This document shows positions 9,787-17,042 of a stretch of 64,000 nt of DNA, one piece after another; within the stretch, counting starts at the first letter, position 1, and the number at the start of each line of letters is the position of its first letter. The stretch comes from Simkaniaceae bacterium (lineage in GTDB: Bacteria; Chlamydiota; Chlamydiia; Chlamydiales; Simkaniaceae): positions 1,550,001 through 1,614,000 of the forward strand of contig CP073762.1 of assembly GCA_018399055.1 (NCBI GenBank). Reading direction: 5' to 3'. The position numbers and the translations under genes are program-made. Below the pieces are notes generated by a model. The model made no database searches and was not told the origin of the DNA. It saw only the letters and a list, made by a program, of their open reading frames with translations.

Positions 9787-10562
9787 ATCGATCCTTTCAC
9801 AATTTCACTTAACATTTGATTTCCCTGCTTTTCATCCAAGGCATATGCATCTTCAACAATCATTAGCTGCACCAAGTAACCCAAAAGATAGTCCGCAGAA
9901 AAAGGAGTATCTTGCACCTCGTTGCCAACTCGGTTAAAGCGGTAATTTGCCATAACCTCATACTGCATTTTTGGTTTTCCATGAGCATCCTTCAGTTTCT
10001 CCCCTAGATCAGCATACTCAAAAGGAAACTCGAAAAAGGGTGCATCTTTTTGCGCTAGTACTTGAGCAACAAGGGGGTCATGAAAATCCTCATGCTGCAG
10101 CTCCGCTCCTGGATCCAGTCCCAACTTCTTTGCTCGATATCCTGCAAGAAGAACTCTCCACTCGTGTTCGAAGCGGAAATAACCTTTCAGAAAGCCCCGA
10201 TATTTTTTTTCCATCTCCTTAAAATAGGCGATAAGAACCTTTGAAAAGTGGCGCAGCTGCTCTTGAACAGATTCAGTCTCCTCCATGTGCTCAAAAACAT
10301 ACTCAGGAAGTCCCAATTGATTCACAATCGCTTCATCGAGTTCCTTCTCATTTAGGTTTCCTCTCTGATCAATTGCCTCTTTCTTAAGCAGAGATTGGAC
10401 ATTTTTGATATCGATATAGGTCAAAATTGCTTTGACCTTTTCAAGATCAGTAGCGTTCATGTTGTCCCTAAAAAGAGTCATCAGGTCTTCAAAAATAATC
10501 CCGGGCTCATTTCCCACCTTGAGAAGAGGAAGAACGCTCCCTAAAAAGAAATACTTACTCAT
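9783..10562 (-). CDS. DUF2764 protein of the V-ATPase operon (putative C/d-type subunit)
   Basis: 259 residues from ATG 10562 (the frame also opens with TTG at 10568). Mostly helical and charged, no membrane segment. The gene always present between E and A in chlamydial V-ATPase operons is of this type (DUF2764). Bacterial V-ATPases need a C/d subunit linking rotor and K ring, and none other is encoded here, so that role is a reasonable inference from position, size and helix content, not proof. Overlaps both atpE (8 bases) and atpA (4 bases). Confidence 0.85.
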   Translation of the reverse strand: MSKYFFLGSVLPLLKVGNEPGIIFEDLMTLFRDNMNATDLEKVKAILTYIDIKNVQSLLKKEAIDQRGNLNEKELDEAIVNQLGLPEYVFEHMEETESVQEQLRHFSKVLIAYFKEMEKKYRGFLKGYFRFEHEWRVLLAGYRAKKLGLDPGAELQHEDFHDPLVAQVLAQKDAPFFEFPFEYADLGEKLKDAHGKPKMQYEVMANYRFNRVGNEVQDTPFSADYLLGYLVQLMIVEDAYALDEKQGNQMLSEIVKGSI

Positions 10563-11187
10563 ATGCAAAGATTACCGAACGAAAGTCATCCCTAACAAAA
10601 TTTGCTAAGAGGCTTTTCAGAGCATCATCAGACATATCGATTGTAAGGTTTCGGTTAACAATTTTGACTTGAGCTCCTCCTTCTATCTCTCCTAACTCAA
10701 CACTCTTTGACTCAAGTTGTTCCACAATGCCTTTAGAAAGCTCTTTATTCACTGCTTCCGTATTCACTGCCTTAGAAACAAGGGCTCGAAAATCTCCATT
10801 GATGCCCTCTTTATTAATACCATTGATGATGGCTGTGATGAGTTCAGCAACAACCTTTGGATCCTTCGTTCTCTCACCCACAAAGGCCGCGAGCTGTGGG
10901 TTAAACAGATTTTTCTCAATTTCTTGCTTTAGAGTATCAATGCTCTTCTTGCATGCAAGGTTGATAGATGCTTGGAAGACATTGCGCTCTTCTTCAATTT
11001 TCTTTTTTGCATCATAGAGAAGGCGCGCCGCTTCTTCCTTTGCATTGGCCACAATCCTTTCACCTTCACTTCGCGCTTTGGCAATAATTTGGCCCCCCTC
11101 TTTCTTGGCAGGGTCGATGGTTTCCTTTCGCAAAACTTCGCAGATCTTTTTGACTTTTTCTTTACCAGTATCGACAGATTTCATCAT
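10555..11187 (-). CDS. atpE: V-type ATPase subunit E (peripheral stalk)
   Basis: Starts at ATG 11187 or the next codon, 11184: GAGG lies just upstream and the family normally begins with the helix TGKEKVKKICEVLR; the TTG at 11220 would add an unsupported leader. About 210 residues, an Ala/Lys/Glu-rich long helix (20-90) followed by a globular C-terminal domain that binds the head. First gene of the operon; promoter at 11210-11238. Confidence 0.93.
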   Translation of the reverse strand: MMKSVDTGKEKVKKICEVLRKETIDPAKKEGGQIIAKARSEGERIVANAKEEAARLLYDAKKKIEEERNVFQASINLACKKSIDTLKQEIEKNLFNPQLAAFVGERTKDPKVVAELITAIINGINKEGINGDFRALVSKAVNTEAVNKELSKGIVEQLESKSVELGEIEGGAQVKIVNRNLTIDMSDDALKSLLANFVRDDFRSVIFAYE

Positions 11188-11209
11188 GTACCTCACGTTG
11201 CTTATGGAG

Positions 11210-11238
11210 AATGTAGACAAAAAAGATTAAATTTTCAA
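11210..11238 (-). promoter_or_regulatory. Promoter of the V-ATPase operon
   Basis: On the minus strand TTGAAA (11233-11238) and TACATT (11210-11215) are separated by exactly 17 bases, a good sigma-70/sigma-66 type match, 22 bases before the atpE start. The region upstream is AT-rich. Confidence 0.6.
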
Positions 11239-11242
11239 GACA

Positions 11243-11278
11243 TATAGTGGTTCATCAATTTAAACTTAAGCCACTATA
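11243..11278 (-). terminator. Weak hairpin at the end of the alpha/beta hydrolase gene
   Basis: TATAGTGG (11243-11250) pairs with CCACTATA (11271-11278) over a 20-base loop that contains the hydrolase stop codon. There is no immediate U-run; it may separate the hydrolase transcript from the ATPase promoter just downstream. Confidence 0.3.
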
Positions 11279-12096
11279 AGGGTTTTTAGTGTGCTAAAGA
11301 CAGACGGAGAAGACACTAGTCCAACGTGACCAACACCATCAATTTCCACCCTATGATGCGCAAAAGAAGGCTCTGGCATATGAATGTCGTCAAGCCCATG
11401 AATCTCCCAAAGCACCTCTTTCATTGAATCGGATAAATGGTCCCACTCACCCTTTAAAGTCATCGAACCAATCCGTATCACTCTGTTAACTTCAGGACGC
11501 CATTCACTCCAAGCTTGGGTTTGATAGCAATACCCCTCGTGGATTTTATATGAACCACTAGGAAGCGCTGAATACAGAGCTTCCTCTGCCCCCAGAGAAT
11601 ACCCCAATAAGTCAATCTTAATATCGTGTCCACATAGGGTTTGAATTTCAGCAATCTTCTGATCGATAATCTCTCGGTTTTTTTCTGTGAGTTCCCCTGC
11701 GCAGAGGTTCACAGTAAAAAGAGGGCCAATCCTATTCCTTTCAAAATACTCCCCCATCTTTAGAAACATTCCCTGATTTCCATTTTTTCCATGCAAAGCA
11801 AGGATGGGCGTTCGATCCTTTTGCCACTCCTCAAGTCTTGTTGGGTTCATTCCAAAATGATGAAATACCTCCTCCTTCCCAAGGGAAAGTGCATTCCCAG
11901 CACGAATAGCCTCGCGAGGTTCCCACAGAAGAGCCCCAATCACACTTGCAGCCCAAAGCCACTCAATACGGCGCAGAAACTGCACAGACGTTGCAACAGC
12001 ATGTTTATAAAGGTAATATGGGCTTACGTAATTTTCCAGAATGGGATAACCACTGAACCCTGTGGGTTCTCTCAAACATACGTCTTCAGATATCAT
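11266..12096 (-). CDS. Alpha/beta hydrolase (lipase/esterase-like)
   Basis: 276 residues. Nucleophile elbow GYSLGA at 165-170 (Ser167), candidate acid Asp236/237 (HGLDDIHM) and His257 (GVGHVGL) in the right order for a catalytic triad; an oxyanion-type LHGKNGN lies at 101-107. A hydrophobic stretch near 40-58 may anchor it to a membrane. Substrate unknown; lipids or esters are typical. It sits between the V-ATPase operon and the exported-protein cluster, divergent from the latter. Confidence 0.85.
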   Translation of the reverse strand: MISEDVCLREPTGFSGYPILENYVSPYYLYKHAVATSVQFLRRIEWLWAASVIGALLWEPREAIRAGNALSLGKEEVFHHFGMNPTRLEEWQKDRTPILALHGKNGNQGMFLKMGEYFERNRIGPLFTVNLCAGELTEKNREIIDQKIAEIQTLCGHDIKIDLLGYSLGAEEALYSALPSGSYKIHEGYCYQTQAWSEWRPEVNRVIRIGSMTLKGEWDHLSDSMKEVLWEIHGLDDIHMPEPSFAHHRVEIDGVGHVGLVSSPSVFSTLKTLIVA

Positions 12097-12215
12097 AATA
12101 GAAAGAATGATACGATTTTTTGAAGAATTTTTGAAAGGATAAAAAAACTCTTGGCGATAAAGAATATTTTCGGCAATATTAGTAATCTTAATAATACTTA
12201 GATGGTATATGCTTA

Positions 12216-12509
12216 ATGAAAAGAGTCTTTACGGTCCTCATAGCCCTATCTGTTATGCTTTTGAATACTCCTGCCTACGCTAATGATGAAGCGTTTTCCG
12301 AGTGTGAATATGGTGTCAATGATGGATATGAAAAATGTGAGCCTCTAGGACACGGTTCCTCCAAAGCATCGCACTCTGCAGTCAGCGCATCAATGGTTGG
12401 TTGGGGACTTGGACTTGCTATAGCAATTGCTATCGTCGCCGGTGTGCTCCATCAAAGTGTCGCAACACATAGCAGCAGCAATGGCACTCCGGGTGACTCA
12501 TCATCATGA
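12216..12509 (+). CDS. Small exported single-span protein (cluster gene 1)
   Basis: 97 residues: signal peptide (1-22, cleavage near AYA), a short acidic loop with two cysteines (CEYGVNDGYEKC), a strong membrane segment (about 61-83) and a Ser/Gly-rich tail. Not recognised. First of four genes joined by 4-base ATGA overlaps, all with signal peptides. The first and third genes share the same architecture (signal peptide, short loop, one span, polar tail). Confidence 0.75.
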   Translation: MKRVFTVLIALSVMLLNTPAYANDEAFSECEYGVNDGYEKCEPLGHGSSKASHSAVSASMVGWGLGLAIAIAIVAGVLHQSVATHSSSNGTPGDSSS

Positions 12510-13222
12510 GATGGTTGGCACTCTTTCTTTTTCCTCTTATGCTTATCGCTTACGAACCCTTTTTTACTGTCATTGATCCTCCAAAAGGATGGCTTTTCAC
12601 CGATCCCTCAAAATATGAAGATGGGGTCAAGGTGGTTTTCATTGCCTCCGACAAGAAGATGTTTACCCCCTCCCTTACCCTTACAGTTGAATATGTTGGA
12701 AATGCTTCTATTGCGCAGTACACAAAGGCACTGGAAAAAATCTATCAAAGAGATGACTTCCAAGAACTTGGAACTTTTAAAACTTCAACCGGAACAGCAC
12801 ATCTTTTTCAAATTGATAGAAAGAATCAATGGGGGGCCATTCGAATCCTTCAAGCTATCACTTTCTATGAAGGCTTTGCTCTTATTCAAACAGGTGCATG
12901 TCTTAAGAAGGACTTCCTTGAGTTTCATGAAACCTACTTAAACTCATTCAAGTCGCTCCGAACAACGCCATCCATCTTAACCTCCTGCAACGACTCCTCT
13001 CTTGAAAAACGGCTTGAAGAAGTAACAAAATGTTGGAGAAAACTCTGTCTAACTTCCAAAGATAATAAAGAATCCCTTTTTACTTCCTCATTTTTTCAAA
13101 ATAGCCACTGGAAACCATTTGTAAATTATATAGAAAGCGCGTTAGAATCTGAGGGCGTATGTTGGCAGTTCCTTGCCATCAAACACATCCAAGAAACCCT
13201 ATTATCGGAGAACGCACTATGA
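12506..13222 (+). CDS. Exported protein, PsbP/DUF1795-like N-terminal half (cluster gene 2)
   Basis: 238 residues with a signal peptide (1-16). Residues 18-155 alternate beta-type segments beginning VIDPPKGWLF and ending YLNSFKSL, reminiscent of the PsbP/DUF1795 fold found in exported stress and cell-envelope proteins; this is a pattern judgement, not a match. The C-terminal 80 residues are helical with five cysteines. Start is coupled to gene 1 (ATGA) and its stop overlaps gene 3. Confidence 0.75.
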   Translation: MRWLALFLFPLMLIAYEPFFTVIDPPKGWLFTDPSKYEDGVKVVFIASDKKMFTPSLTLTVEYVGNASIAQYTKALEKIYQRDDFQELGTFKTSTGTAHLFQIDRKNQWGAIRILQAITFYEGFALIQTGACLKKDFLEFHETYLNSFKSLRTTPSILTSCNDSSLEKRLEEVTKCWRKLCLTSKDNKESLFTSSFFQNSHWKPFVNYIESALESEGVCWQFLAIKHIQETLLSENAL

Positions 13223-13512
13223 AAAAATTCCTTCTGATCCTTGCCGCGGCAACAACCCCTCTTCTTGCTACTACCCCACCTATTGAGAGCGCCGATACCG
13301 AAACTCCCCCAGACCTTTCTTCTCCTACCTACGCAGCTCCCGATGCTCCTTTTCGAGACCGCACTGAAAAACCCGAGCTTTCTAATACTAAGAAAGCCGC
13401 CTTTGCAGTCGTCGGAACAATTGCCGCAATCACGATTGGACTTCTCGTAAGTGGTTCTAATACCGGAAAACACATAAAATCTACTGAGCTCCGAGATAAA
13501 CCAGCTACATGA
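13219..13512 (+). CDS. Small exported single-span protein (cluster gene 3)
   Basis: 97 residues from ATG 13219, chosen because it overlaps the previous stop (ATGA) and begins a clean signal peptide (MKKFLLILAAATTPLLA); a longer frame from 13159 has no signal. A proline/threonine/aspartate-rich loop (20-55) leads to one membrane span (about 60-80) and a basic tail. Not recognised. Confidence 0.75.
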   Translation: MKKFLLILAAATTPLLATTPPIESADTETPPDLSSPTYAAPDAPFRDRTEKPELSNTKKAAFAVVGTIAAITIGLLVSGSNTGKHIKSTELRDKPAT

Positions 13513-14006
13513 AATATCTCCTTCCTCTTTTTCTCCTCATATTGTCTGGCTGCCACAGAGATGGGTGGCAACACACTTCAATCCAGAATGGAAATGCTCA
13601 TTACGACATGGCTAAACTCTCCCATCCACCTATGTCATCAACTGATGGTCTAGAACTGGAACTTACCCGCTATGGAAAGGAAATCCATGGGTATGTCAAT
13701 GTCCACACCTTTGAACTCCCAATTTTCGAGGAAGATATCCATGCTACGACTCTTACTATCTCCACCAATTGCGCCTCTGAAACTTTTGTCATTCCTCTCC
13801 TTGAAGGCGGTCAACGAGCTCGACTCTCTGATACCTGCCTCGATTATCTTCTACAAACCCTAGAGCTTAAGTCCTCCATTATCCTCACCTCTGGTCATTT
13901 TTCTGAAACCCTTGACGCCTCCAATTTCAGAAGGCATTATGACGCCCTCCTCCGAGCGCCAAGCCGTATCCTCCCCCAAAATATGATCAACTTTGAACTT
14001 TATTGA
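13509..14006 (+). CDS. Lipoprotein (cluster gene 4)
   Basis: 165 residues. Clear lipobox LSGC at residues 12-15 after a hydrophobic signal, so it should be lipid-anchored in the inner or outer membrane. The mature part is rich in beta-type segments with two cysteines (SCAS... and TCLDY regions) and no recognised domain. ATGA overlap with gene 3; the cluster ends here, 50 bases before tal. Confidence 0.8.
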   Translation: MKYLLPLFLLILSGCHRDGWQHTSIQNGNAHYDMAKLSHPPMSSTDGLELELTRYGKEIHGYVNVHTFELPIFEEDIHATTLTISTNCASETFVIPLLEGGQRARLSDTCLDYLLQTLELKSSIILTSGHFSETLDASNFRRHYDALLRAPSRILPQNMINFELY

Positions 14007-14056
14007 TTTTCTGTTATATAGTGCTTTAAAGGTAAAAAACGCACAAAGGTTGGTAT

Positions 14057-15007
14057 ATGAACAAATTCGAAGGGTTAAAAGAGCACACTGTCATCGTTGC
14101 AGACACCGGTGAAATTGATGAGATAAAAAAATACCACCCCACAGATGCAACAACGAACCCTTCTCTAATTCTGAAAGCCTCAGAAATTGAAGAATACAAG
14201 CCCCTTATCGAAGAGGCAATTCAGTATGGAAAATCTAAAGGAGGGCAAAACCCTCTTGAGCTGATTATCACCAAAGTCTTCGTGAATTTTGGAGCTGAAA
14301 TTCTCAAGCATATCCCAGGTAGGGTTTCGACAGAAGTCGATGCTCGCCTTTCTTTCGACGTGGAAGGAAGCTTAAAAAAAGCTCATGAGTATATTGCCCT
14401 CTATAAGGAAGCGGGAATCGAGAAAGAACGCATCCTTATCAAACTCGCCTCAACATGGGAAGGAGTCCTTGCCGCCTCTCAGCTAGAAAAAGAAGGAATC
14501 CATTGCAATATGACCCTCATGTTTGGCCTGGGCCAAGCAGTCGCATGTGCTGAAGCCGGAGCCACTCTCATCTCACCATTTGTTGGAAGAATCCTTGACT
14601 GGTATAAAAAAGCTGAAGGAAAAGAATCTTATCCAGCTAATGAAGATCCCGGAGTTCTCTCGGTCACCTCCATCTTTAATTATTACAAAAAGTTTGGCTA
14701 TAATACGCAAATCATGGGAGCATCCTTCCGCAATGTTGATGAAGTCCTTGAGCTCGCCGGATCCGACCTCCTTACAATTGCTCCTAAGCTTCTCAAAGAG
14801 CTTACCGAATCAGAAGGCGCTGTCCCTAAAAAACTCTGTGCCGACAAAGCCTCTAAGGCTGATCTTAAAAAAATCCATGTGGATGAAAAGACCTTCCGCT
14901 GGATGCTTAATGACGAAGCAATGGCCACAGAAAAACTTGCAGAAGGAATTCGCAACTTTGCAAAAGATACAGTCAAGCTCGAAAAGCTTATCCAGTCTAT
15001 GCTTTAA
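14057..15007 (+). CDS. tal: Transaldolase
   Basis: 316 residues, normal length. Moves a dihydroxyacetone unit between sugar phosphates in the non-oxidative pentose phosphate pathway, supplying ribose and erythrose phosphates. Schiff-base lysine is Lys129 in [11 protein letters not shown]; the DATTNPS motif is at 30-36. In Chlamydia this gene lies next to rpoC; here two genes and a membrane protein have been placed between them. Confidence 0.97.
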   Translation: MNKFEGLKEHTVIVADTGEIDEIKKYHPTDATTNPSLILKASEIEEYKPLIEEAIQYGKSKGGQNPLELIITKVFVNFGAEILKHIPGRVSTEVDARLSFDVEGSLKKAHEYIALYKEAGIEKERILIKLASTWEGVLAASQLEKEGIHCNMTLMFGLGQAVACAEAGATLISPFVGRILDWYKKAEGKESYPANEDPGVLSVTSIFNYYKKFGYNTQIMGASFRNVDEVLELAGSDLLTIAPKLLKELTESEGAVPKKLCADKASKADLKKIHVDEKTFRWMLNDEAMATEKLAEGIRNFAKDTVKLEKLIQSML

Positions 15008-15013
15008 ATCTTA

Positions 15014-15475
15014 TTAACCACAGTGGGAGCGAGGATGATCAACGTCGTAGCTTGTTGTTAACGTGATATACACAAAATACCCTGCCATTGGAATAAGCGA
15101 TACAAAAGCGTTACTGAGTGCTTTAAGCGAGTAAAAAGCAGCTCCATTGACAACTTTAGTGAGGCTTCGGCTTCCCATCAGAAAAGCTACGGCTCCTCCA
15201 AAAGCTGGCAATGCAAATTTGTATGCACAATTCACTTCAACCGTCATTCGGTACATTAGCGAACCTGCAAAACAAGCCAGAAGTTTTGTCTGCATTGGAT
15301 TGCGATTATATTTTAAAAAAGCCCATATTGAAACTGCTCTAAACAGGTGATTTGCAATAAGGACCCCTTTATATTGCTTAGGGTGTTTCTTAAAATATTG
15401 CTCCAGTTGTTTTGTAGGGGTTTCCAGCGGATTATATTTAGTAATCTGATGATGAAAACTTGTTGCACATGACAT
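15014..15475 (-). CDS. Hypothetical polytopic membrane protein
   Basis: 153 residues with about three hydrophobic segments (40-58, 85-102, 122-142) and a basic N-terminal third. AGAGGAG lies seven bases before the ATG, so the start is well supported. No known domain. It is convergent with tal, six bases apart, and stands alone on the minus strand. Confidence 0.65.
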   Translation of the reverse strand: MSCATSFHHQITKYNPLETPTKQLEQYFKKHPKQYKGVLIANHLFRAVSIWAFLKYNRNPMQTKLLACFAGSLMYRMTVEVNCAYKFALPAFGGAVAFLMGSRSLTKVVNGAAFYSLKALSNAFVSLIPMAGYFVYITLTTSYDVDHPRSHCG

Positions 15476-15612
15476 AGACGAACTCCTCTAAATATTAAAA
15501 TCCCTATACTATGAAGATAAAGAGGTTATTTTATCAATAAATAAATTAAATTTAGAGCGTTTTGATAGGTTCTCTCTTGAATGAAACTTAGAATCATTAT
15601 ACAACACCAAGT

Positions 15613-16455
15613 ATGAGAACGATTCACACCCAAGAAATTATTGACGCGGTGAAACAGCTTTGTATTGACGGGTGCTGCACCCTAAGATGTGACACAGTAA
15701 AAGCCTTAAAAAAGGCCCAAGATGTAGAACCCTCTCCCGTTGGAAGAGAGGTTCTAGCCCAACTTGTTGAAAACAGTGAAATTGCTGCTTGCGAGAAACT
15801 CCCCTTTTGCCAAGATACCGGCTATGCTGTCTTATTTGTTGAAATGGGACAAGAGGTCCGTATCGAAGGGGGCTTTTTGACTGAAGCGCTCAATGAAGGT
15901 GTTAGGCAAGGATATAAGGAAGGCTATTTGCGGATGTCAATATTAGACAACCCACTCTCCCGGAGAAATACTGGGGACAACACTCCAGCAACCATCAATT
16001 ACGAGCTTGTTCCTGGAGATAGCTTTAATATTTCTCTCCTCGTGAAAGGAGGGGGATGCGATATGAAAAGTGCCCTCAAGATTTTTGATCCCGCCTCAGG
16101 ACTCAAGACTGCCATGGATTTCATCGTCGACACCGTCGAAACAGCAGGGGCCGAAGCCAGCCCTCCCATGACACTTGGGATTGGAATGGGAGGTCCTTTT
16201 GCGCAGGCTGCACTTCTCGCACAAAAAGCGCTGCTTTGGCCTCTTGACAAGCCTAACCCAATCCCTGAGCTGCGCAAAATAGAAGAAGAGCTCCTTGAAC
16301 GAATCAATAAGCTAGGCATCGGTCCTGCCGGGTTTGGAGGAAGAACAACATGTCTCGGATCTCATATCGAAATGGGACCCGCTCACATCGCCCATTTCCC
16401 TGTTGCAATCAATATCGACTGCCACTCTCACCGAGGTGCGGAGGTCTCCCTATAA
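15613..16455 (+). CDS. Class I (Fe-S) fumarase or tartrate dehydratase, alpha subunit
   Basis: 280 residues. Two-subunit Fe-S hydro-lyase; the alpha part carries the [4Fe-4S] ligands. Cys66 (PFCQDTG) and Cys270 (INIDCHSHR) fit the first and third ligands. At the second place, where the family has Cys-Pro-Pro, this protein has Ser183-Pro-Pro, and the usual GGGSE is GGGCD with Cys149. Spacing 66-183-270 fits the family, so the swap is real in this sequence. Dehydrates malate or tartrate; fumarase is favoured by TCA context. Start codon overlaps nothing; beta follows with TAATG. Confidence 0.88.
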   Translation: MRTIHTQEIIDAVKQLCIDGCCTLRCDTVKALKKAQDVEPSPVGREVLAQLVENSEIAACEKLPFCQDTGYAVLFVEMGQEVRIEGGFLTEALNEGVRQGYKEGYLRMSILDNPLSRRNTGDNTPATINYELVPGDSFNISLLVKGGGCDMKSALKIFDPASGLKTAMDFIVDTVETAGAEASPPMTLGIGMGGPFAQAALLAQKALLWPLDKPNPIPELRKIEEELLERINKLGIGPAGFGGRTTCLGSHIEMGPAHIAHFPVAINIDCHSHRGAEVSL

Positions 16456-17009
16456 TGAAGCGAATTAATGTTGAACTTCCTCTATCAGAGCAAACCATTC
16501 AATCGCTAAAAGTTGGCGATCAAGTGCAACTTTCAGGAATCATTTTTACAGGAAGAGATGCGGCCCATAAACGATTTGCAGAAGCACTCGAAAAAGGAGA
16601 AAAACTTCCTTTCGACCCTCAAGGACAAACAATCTACTATGTAGGACCCACTCCCAAAAAACCTGGTTATCCCATTGGCTCTGCCGGCCCAACAACCTCA
16701 ACACGAATGGATCCTTATACTCCTTTACTCCTTGAGAGAGGTCTGAAAGGAATGATTGGAAAAGGACGCCGCTCTATTGAAGTGAGAAAAGCGATACAAA
16801 AGCATCAGGCAGTTTACTTCGGAGCTATCGAAGGAACAGCTGCTCTTCTTTGCAAACGCATTATAGAATCTGAAGTCATTGCCTACGACGACTTAGGCGC
16901 AGAAGCCGTTTTTCGGTTAAAACTAAAGGATTTCCCCGCAATCGTTGTCAACGACATCACAGGAGGCGACCTCTATGAGGAAGCCGAAAGAAAATACAAA
17001 CAAAATTAA
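16455..17009 (+). CDS. Class I (Fe-S) fumarase or tartrate dehydratase, beta subunit
   Basis: 184 residues from ATG 16455, which shares its A with the alpha stop (TAATG); a GAGGTC site lies 11 bases upstream. An earlier in-frame ATG at 16350 lies inside alpha and gives a non-family leader. Family segments: LSGIIFTGRDAAHKR, AGPTTSTRMDPY and KGMIGKG, which bind the substrate carboxylates. Works with the alpha subunit in one heteromer. Ends in a hairpin shared with rpoC. Confidence 0.92.
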   Translation: MKRINVELPLSEQTIQSLKVGDQVQLSGIIFTGRDAAHKRFAEALEKGEKLPFDPQGQTIYYVGPTPKKPGYPIGSAGPTTSTRMDPYTPLLLERGLKGMIGKGRRSIEVRKAIQKHQAVYFGAIEGTAALLCKRIIESEVIAYDDLGAEAVFRLKLKDFPAIVVNDITGGDLYEEAERKYKQN

Positions 17010-17030
17010 GGGGCTGAAAACAGCCCCTTA
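17007..17030. terminator. Bidirectional terminator between fumarase beta and rpoC
   Basis: 10-bp perfect stem (TAAGGGGCTG / CAGCCCCTTA) with an AAAA/TTTT loop. On the minus strand, downstream of rpoC, it is followed by ATTTTGTTTGTATTTT, a good U-rich tract; it also sits right after the plus-strand fumarase stop. Confidence 0.85.
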
Positions 17031-17042
17031 TAAGAATTAAGA

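Noticed and set aside
16350-16454. N-terminal extension of the fumarase beta subunit from ATG 16350
   Set aside because: It overlaps the alpha gene in another frame and has no similarity to the family; TAATG coupling at 16455 is the better start.
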